15,297 bases of DNA from CAZVIJ01 sp964626735. GTDB taxonomy: Bacteria > Patescibacteriota > Dojkabacteria > JAOAGR01. The stretch covers positions 1 to 15,297 of the forward strand of contig CAZVIJ010000044.1 of assembly GCA_964626735.1 (NCBI GenBank), in the 5' to 3' direction. The translations under genes and the position numbers were made by a program. The notes under the pieces are model-generated. The model was not told the origin of the DNA, made no database searches, and saw nothing but the letters and a program-made list of their open reading frames with translations. Positions 12,063-15,297 of the stretch are shown here, piece after piece (positions within the stretch are counted from its first letter, which is position 1; each line of letters opens with the position of its first letter).

Positions 12063-14429
12063 ATGCTGCCCGACACCATTACAGGCTTAACCAGCGCTGA
12101 AGCCGAAGAAAAACTCAAGAAGTTCGGGCCGAATACCGTACAAACGCAACATACTTCGATTTTCAGAATACTCCTCGACCAATTCCTCAGCCCGCTCATA
12201 TACCTGCTTATACTCGCTGCCGTCATATCTTTCGTCACCGACGACGCAACCGACGGCATAATCATAGCTATCATTATCGCGGTAAATGCGACGATTGGCT
12301 TTATTCAGGAAGTTAAGGCGCTTAAGACGTCGGAGAAGCTTCAGGGTTTTATTACATCGAAGACTTCAGTCCTCCGGGACGGGGAAATGAAGCAAATCGA
12401 CAAATCATTGGTCGTACCCGACGATGTCGTATTTTACAAACTTGGAGATATCGTTTCTGCTGATGCCTATGTGCTTCAAGAAAACGACCTGCTCGTCGAC
12501 GAATCGAGTCTGACCGGCGAATCCGTCCAGGTAACCAAACGGGTAAATGCTGACTGCCGCTATGATTTCCATGACGGGATCATATATTCGGGAAGCCTTA
12601 TCACCAAAGGAACGGTTGCGGGGCAAGTTTTTGCCACGGGCAAATTCAGCAATTTCGGCAAAATAACCGATCTCGCCGTGAATACCCGGAAGCGAAGCGA
12701 ATACGAAACAAATCTCAACAATTTAAGCAAAGGATTCATGGTTGTCGCCATCGTCGCGCTCATCGTTATTTTTGCTGCGCATATTCTGCTCCACAAACAG
12801 GAAACGATGACGCAAATCCTTTTGTTTACGGTTGCCATCGCAATAACCATTATTCCCGAAGCGCTTCCGATCGTCGCGACCCTGACGCTTTCGAAACAGT
12901 CGCTCGCGCTCAGCAAACGCGGGGTAATTATCAAACATTCTTCCTCAATCGAAGATCTCGGTAACCTCGATATCGTTTGCACGGATAAAACAGGCACGCT
13001 CACCAAAAACGAGCTGAAGATACAAGAAACGCTTGCACAAGACGAGCAGGAGCTTAATGCCTATGCGTACCTTTCTGCTTACGACAGTCCCGATCCGTTC
13101 GATGTATGCCTCGCTGCATTTACCGCTTCTACCAAGCCGGAAGCCGACCCGGGTGAATACAAGGAAATCCCATTTAACCCCGAGCAGAAATATTCAGGTC
13201 GAAAGTTTAAGACATTCACCATTCTGAAAGGAGCTCCAGAATTCATCCTGGAACATGCCCAGGTTGAGGACCGGGAAGAACTCTTGAATAAGATAAGCCA
13301 ATCCTGCCTGAAAGGATTCCGAGCACTTTCGTTAGCGCTCGAGAAAGGAAGAACCGTAACGTATCTCGGTACCTATTTGCTGATAGACGAAGTAAAAGAT
13401 GATGTAAAGGATGTTATAGACCAAGCACGCAAGCTCAACATCAATCTCAAGGTTATCACGGGAGATTCTTTACCGGTTGGCATATACGTCGGAAAGCAAG
13501 TCGGGCTTATCGATTCAGATGAGCAGGCGGTTGATGCTAAGGATTTGCATTTCGATGATGAAGATGAGCTTTTCAAGGAAGTTCTCAAGTTCACCATCTT
13601 TGCCCGTGCAGACCCTATACAGAAATACAAGATAATCCAAAGCCTTCAGCGTGAACACCATGTCGGCTACCTTGGCGACGGCATAAACGATGCCCCTTCG
13701 TTAAAATTGGCAAATGTCGGAATGGTAGTGGATACGGCAACTGATGTCGCTAAATCAACCGCCGATATCATACTGCTCACCAAGAACCTCGGCGTAATCG
13801 TCGAAGGAATAGTTGACGGAAGGAAAGCATTCGAGAATATCGACAAGTACGTGAAGCATACGCTGACGGGAAACTTCGGCAATTTCATAACAATAGGCCT
13901 CGTTTCGTTATTCATCAACTATCTGCCCATACTCCCCATCCAAATCTTGATCAGCAATTTGTTGACCGATATCCCTTCGCTCGGTTATTCGCTTGACCGC
14001 GTCGACAGGCAGGAAGTCCGAAAACCCAAGAACCACGACACGACGCGCCTACTCGAGTTCGCTCTCTCGCTCGGCATTGTCTCGTCGATCTTCGATTTGC
14101 TTTTCTTCTTATGGGCGCGTGGCGAGCAAACTGCGATAACACAAACCCAATGGTTTATTTTTTCGACACTTACGGAACTATTGGTGTTATTCTCTATTCG
14201 TTCCCATAAACCTCTCTGGAAAGCACGCCCTCCCGCAATGGCATTGATGATCATGGCAGCCTTCTCGTCTATATTCGTGATCGTATCCGGTTTGGTGGGC
14301 ATTCCGGGTTTGCGCATCGAATCCGTAGGTTTTAGGAATATGGGCATCATCGTCGGTATTGCCGTATGCTACCTTGCGGTAACGGAACTGGTGAAAATCT
14401 GGTTCGTAAGGTCACACCAAGAAAACTAA
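12063..14429 (+). CDS. P-type cation-transporting ATPase, MgtA-like (P3B) by motif
   Basis: ATP-driven cation pump of the cytoplasmic membrane, 788 aa. N-terminal cation-ATPase domain (LTSAEAEEKLKKFGPN), helices 1-2, actuator loop SLTGES (Glu153), helix 4 with PEALP (265-269), phosphorylation site CTDKTGTLT (Asp308), nucleotide-domain KGAPE, then TGDSLPVG and GDGINDAP (Asp539). The sub-type hints come from IIPEALPIVATLTLS, VIIKHSSSIEDLGNLDIVCTDKTG (shown in part), FINYLPILPIQILISNLLTD and LDRVD...VRKPK, all close to the Mg2+ transporters MgtA/MgtB (NLLYDIS...DKMD...LRKP), and unlike the PEGLP of Ca2+ pumps. It is about 100 residues shorter than MgtA. Mg2+ import is the best guess; H+ or another cation is possible. 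It follows dedA by 45 bp but has its own promoter. Confidence 0.93.
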   Translation: MLPDTITGLTSAEAEEKLKKFGPNTVQTQHTSIFRILLDQFLSPLIYLLILAAVISFVTDDATDGIIIAIIIAVNATIGFIQEVKALKTSEKLQGFITSKTSVLRDGEMKQIDKSLVVPDDVVFYKLGDIVSADAYVLQENDLLVDESSLTGESVQVTKRVNADCRYDFHDGIIYSGSLITKGTVAGQVFATGKFSNFGKITDLAVNTRKRSEYETNLNNLSKGFMVVAIVALIVIFAAHILLHKQETMTQILLFTVAIAITIIPEALPIVATLTLSKQSLALSKRGVIIKHSSSIEDLGNLDIVCTDKTGTLTKNELKIQETLAQDEQELNAYAYLSAYDSPDPFDVCLAAFTASTKPEADPGEYKEIPFNPEQKYSGRKFKTFTILKGAPEFILEHAQVEDREELLNKISQSCLKGFRALSLALEKGRTVTYLGTYLLIDEVKDDVKDVIDQARKLNINLKVITGDSLPVGIYVGKQVGLIDSDEQAVDAKDLHFDDEDELFKEVLKFTIFARADPIQKYKIIQSLQREHHVGYLGDGINDAPSLKLANVGMVVDTATDVAKSTADIILLTKNLGVIVEGIVDGRKAFENIDKYVKHTLTGNFGNFITIGLVSLFINYLPILPIQILISNLLTDIPSLGYSLDRVDRQEVRKPKNHDTTRLLEFALSLGIVSSIFDLLFFLWARGEQTAITQTQWFIFSTLTELLVLFSIRSHKPLWKARPPAMALMIMAAFSSIFVIVSGLVGIPGLRIESVGFRNMGIIVGIAVCYLAVTELVKIWFVRSHQEN

Positions 14430-14448
14430 CCAAACTCCCAACCAATGA

Positions 14449-14847
14449 TTACGCATCGCCAGGAGGTTCAGCTTTAGCGTTCCGATACGTAAATTCTACC
14501 GAGATTAACTCATCTTTAGCGACTTCCACGGCTTGATCCGTCTTCAAGGTACCATCGTAGAAATAAACATGGTTCGCATGTTTGACAAGTTTTTCGGTAT
14601 CGATTTCGAATACATAGAGCCATCCTCTCTCCGTAACGTTGGATTTTGCAGTCGTAACGTGGGCGCGCACAAACGTATCGCCGCTGCTATGCCATTCGAT
14701 GTCTGCAGCATCGCTATCGATGATACATGCGTAAATGCGAGCGTATTCTTCGATAGACGTAAGCCAGATGCCCCTAATACCGGTCCTATCGTCAAGCGCC
14801 GGGTCAATTGAATCATGCAGTTGCGGACTGCCGTGATAGACTTTCAC
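14449..14847 (-). CDS. Small protein with 'YHGS' ADP-ribosyltransferase-fold-like signature
   Basis: 132 aa, cytoplasmic, no signal or membrane segment. It opens MKVYHGSPQL and continues IRGIWLTSIEEYARIYA; a 'YHGS' start followed after some 20-30 residues by a 'hydrophobic-Thr/Ser-x-x-x-x-A-x-x-YA' segment is typical of many small proteins with the ADP-ribosyltransferase or RNA 2'-phosphotransferase fold. Possible active-site residues are His5, the Tyr/Ala segment near 35-40 and a late Glu (ISVEFTYR). I cannot name a family; activity is inference from fold-like motifs only. The start is GTG 14847, 5 nt after the stop of the upstream hydrolase, so the two are probably co-translated. Such ART-like proteins are often toxins or modifiers, but no antitoxin is seen here. 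Convergent with the ATPase, 19 bp apart. Confidence 0.75.
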   Translation of the reverse strand: MKVYHGSPQLHDSIDPALDDRTGIRGIWLTSIEEYARIYACIIDSDAADIEWHSSGDTFVRAHVTTAKSNVTERGWLYVFEIDTEKLVKHANHVYFYDGTLKTDQAVEVAKDELISVEFTYRNAKAEPPGDA

Positions 14848-14852
14848 GAAGG

Positions 14853-15297
14853 TTATTGTTTAACGGCGTTACGCTTAAACCAACTTTGCGCCATTACCAT
14901 ATCGGACTTATGAAATTCATGTCCCGCGTTGCTCCAAAAGATTTCGACATCTGCGCCGTTTCGCGTGAAATACGCCTCCAGCGCGGCAACCCTATCCGGG
15001 CTGATAAGCTGGTCGTACTTGCCTGCTGAAAGGAAGATCCGAATCCCCTCCTTGCTCGCATCATCGAATTCGATAAACGGCATCATCCCTCTGAACAGCA
15101 TTCCGTTCCTGAAATGCTCCGGATAAAGAAGCATAAGGGCGGCAATCATATTTGCGCCGTTGGAGTACCCGAGCAAAAAAGACTTCGAAACCGTAAATTG
15201 GTACTTTTTTGCTGCCGCACGAAGAAACCGTTTAATTTCTTGAGCGCGCATCCTGATATTCTCTTCATCGAACGACTGTTCAGCGAACCGCTTGAAG
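14853..15297 (-). CDS. Alpha/beta hydrolase, phospholipase/carboxylesterase family (N-terminus outside window)
   Basis: The frame is open to the window edge, so the protein starts beyond 15297; 147 residues are visible. Before the internal Met at 15251, the sequence KRFAEQSFDEENIRMRAQEI already fits the family, so that Met is not the start. The nucleophile elbow is GYSNGAN (Ser), followed by IAALMLLYPEHF and a Pro-containing core strand (RGMMPF). The acid is in SAGKYDQLISPDRV (Asp) and the base in SNAGHEFHKSD (His). It resembles YpfH/carboxylesterase-2-like enzymes that hydrolyse acyl esters in the cytoplasm; the substrate is unknown. The ART-like gene follows after 5 nt. Confidence 0.92.
   Translation of the reverse strand, partial: FKRFAEQSFDEENIRMRAQEIKRFLRAAAKKYQFTVSKSFLLGYSNGANMIAALMLLYPEHFRNGMLFRGMMPFIEFDDASKEGIRIFLSAGKYDQLISPDRVAALEAYFTRNGADVEIFWSNAGHEFHKSDMVMAQSWFKRNAVKQ

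Noticed and set aside
12560..13006. 148-codon minus-strand open frame
   Set aside because: Antisense to the P-type ATPase phosphorylation domain.
1..15297. TGA or TAG recoding
   Set aside because: All clear genes end at sensible places with TAA, TAG or TGA (uppP uses TGA) and none needs readthrough.
1..15297. Insertion sequences, prophage, toxin-antitoxin pair or defence island
   Set aside because: No transposase, integrase, terminal repeats or defence nuclease was seen; the ART-like protein alone is not enough.

Overview
The window is a gene-dense stretch of a bacterial genome assembly with roughly even base composition. The best guess for the host is a Patescibacteria/CPR bacterium, possibly Saccharibacteria. 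The pointers are a CPR-like variant of cysteinyl-tRNA synthetase (QIGN in place of HIGH, KMGKS in place of KMSKS), a secreted 'YRNFAVYTPQ'-type protein of a kind I associate with Patescibacteria, a DUF4870 protein, a single-repeat YggT and an almost total lack of Shine-Dalgarno sequences. This is inference; no rRNA or tRNA gene is present to confirm it. TGA is used as a normal stop (uppP), so the Gracilibacteria-type TGA=Gly code is unlikely. Two 10-N runs (2364-2373 and 6201-6210) are scaffold gaps, each inside a gene.

Layout. 1-1487 (-): SulP anion transporter, cut in its STAS domain by the window edge. 1579-1818 (+): small two-helix membrane protein, divergent from SulP. 2009-3471 (+): cysS, broken by a gap with a frame change. 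3506-4315 (+): uppP. 4335-5342 (-): MreB-like actin. 5379-5816 (-): UmuD-like S24 protein. 5899-6915 (+): secreted or anchored helical protein with a gap. 6937-8904 (+): membrane-anchored GH5 cellulase. 8911-10386 (+): class I photolyase. 10432-10791 (-): DUF4870 membrane protein with a clear terminator. 10909-11238 (+): YggT, with a clear terminator followed by an 88-bp degenerate tetranucleotide tract. 11394-12017 (+): DedA. 12063-14429 (+): P-type ATPase of the MgtA-like type. 14449-14847 and 14853-15297 (-): an ART-fold-like small protein and an alpha/beta hydrolase, the latter cut by the window edge.

Themes. Several genes serve the cell envelope: UppP and DedA (undecaprenyl phosphate recycling), MreB-like and YggT (shape and division), and SulP and the P-type ATPase (ion transport). 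The GH5 enzyme and the secreted helical protein face outward. Photolyase and the UmuD-like protein hint at DNA-damage biology, but the UmuD-like protein lacks its catalytic lysine and any visible self-cleavage site. Its downstream neighbour, the MreB-like protein, lacks the catalytic glutamate and the phosphate-2 aspartate, so two adjacent genes look like non-catalytic versions of enzyme families.

The most general sequence-level observation is that seven genes have a good -10 hexamer only 5-8 nt before the start codon and no Shine-Dalgarno, which predicts leaderless mRNAs. The oddest non-coding element is the strictly 4-periodic (A/G)C(C/T)A tract at 11287-11374.
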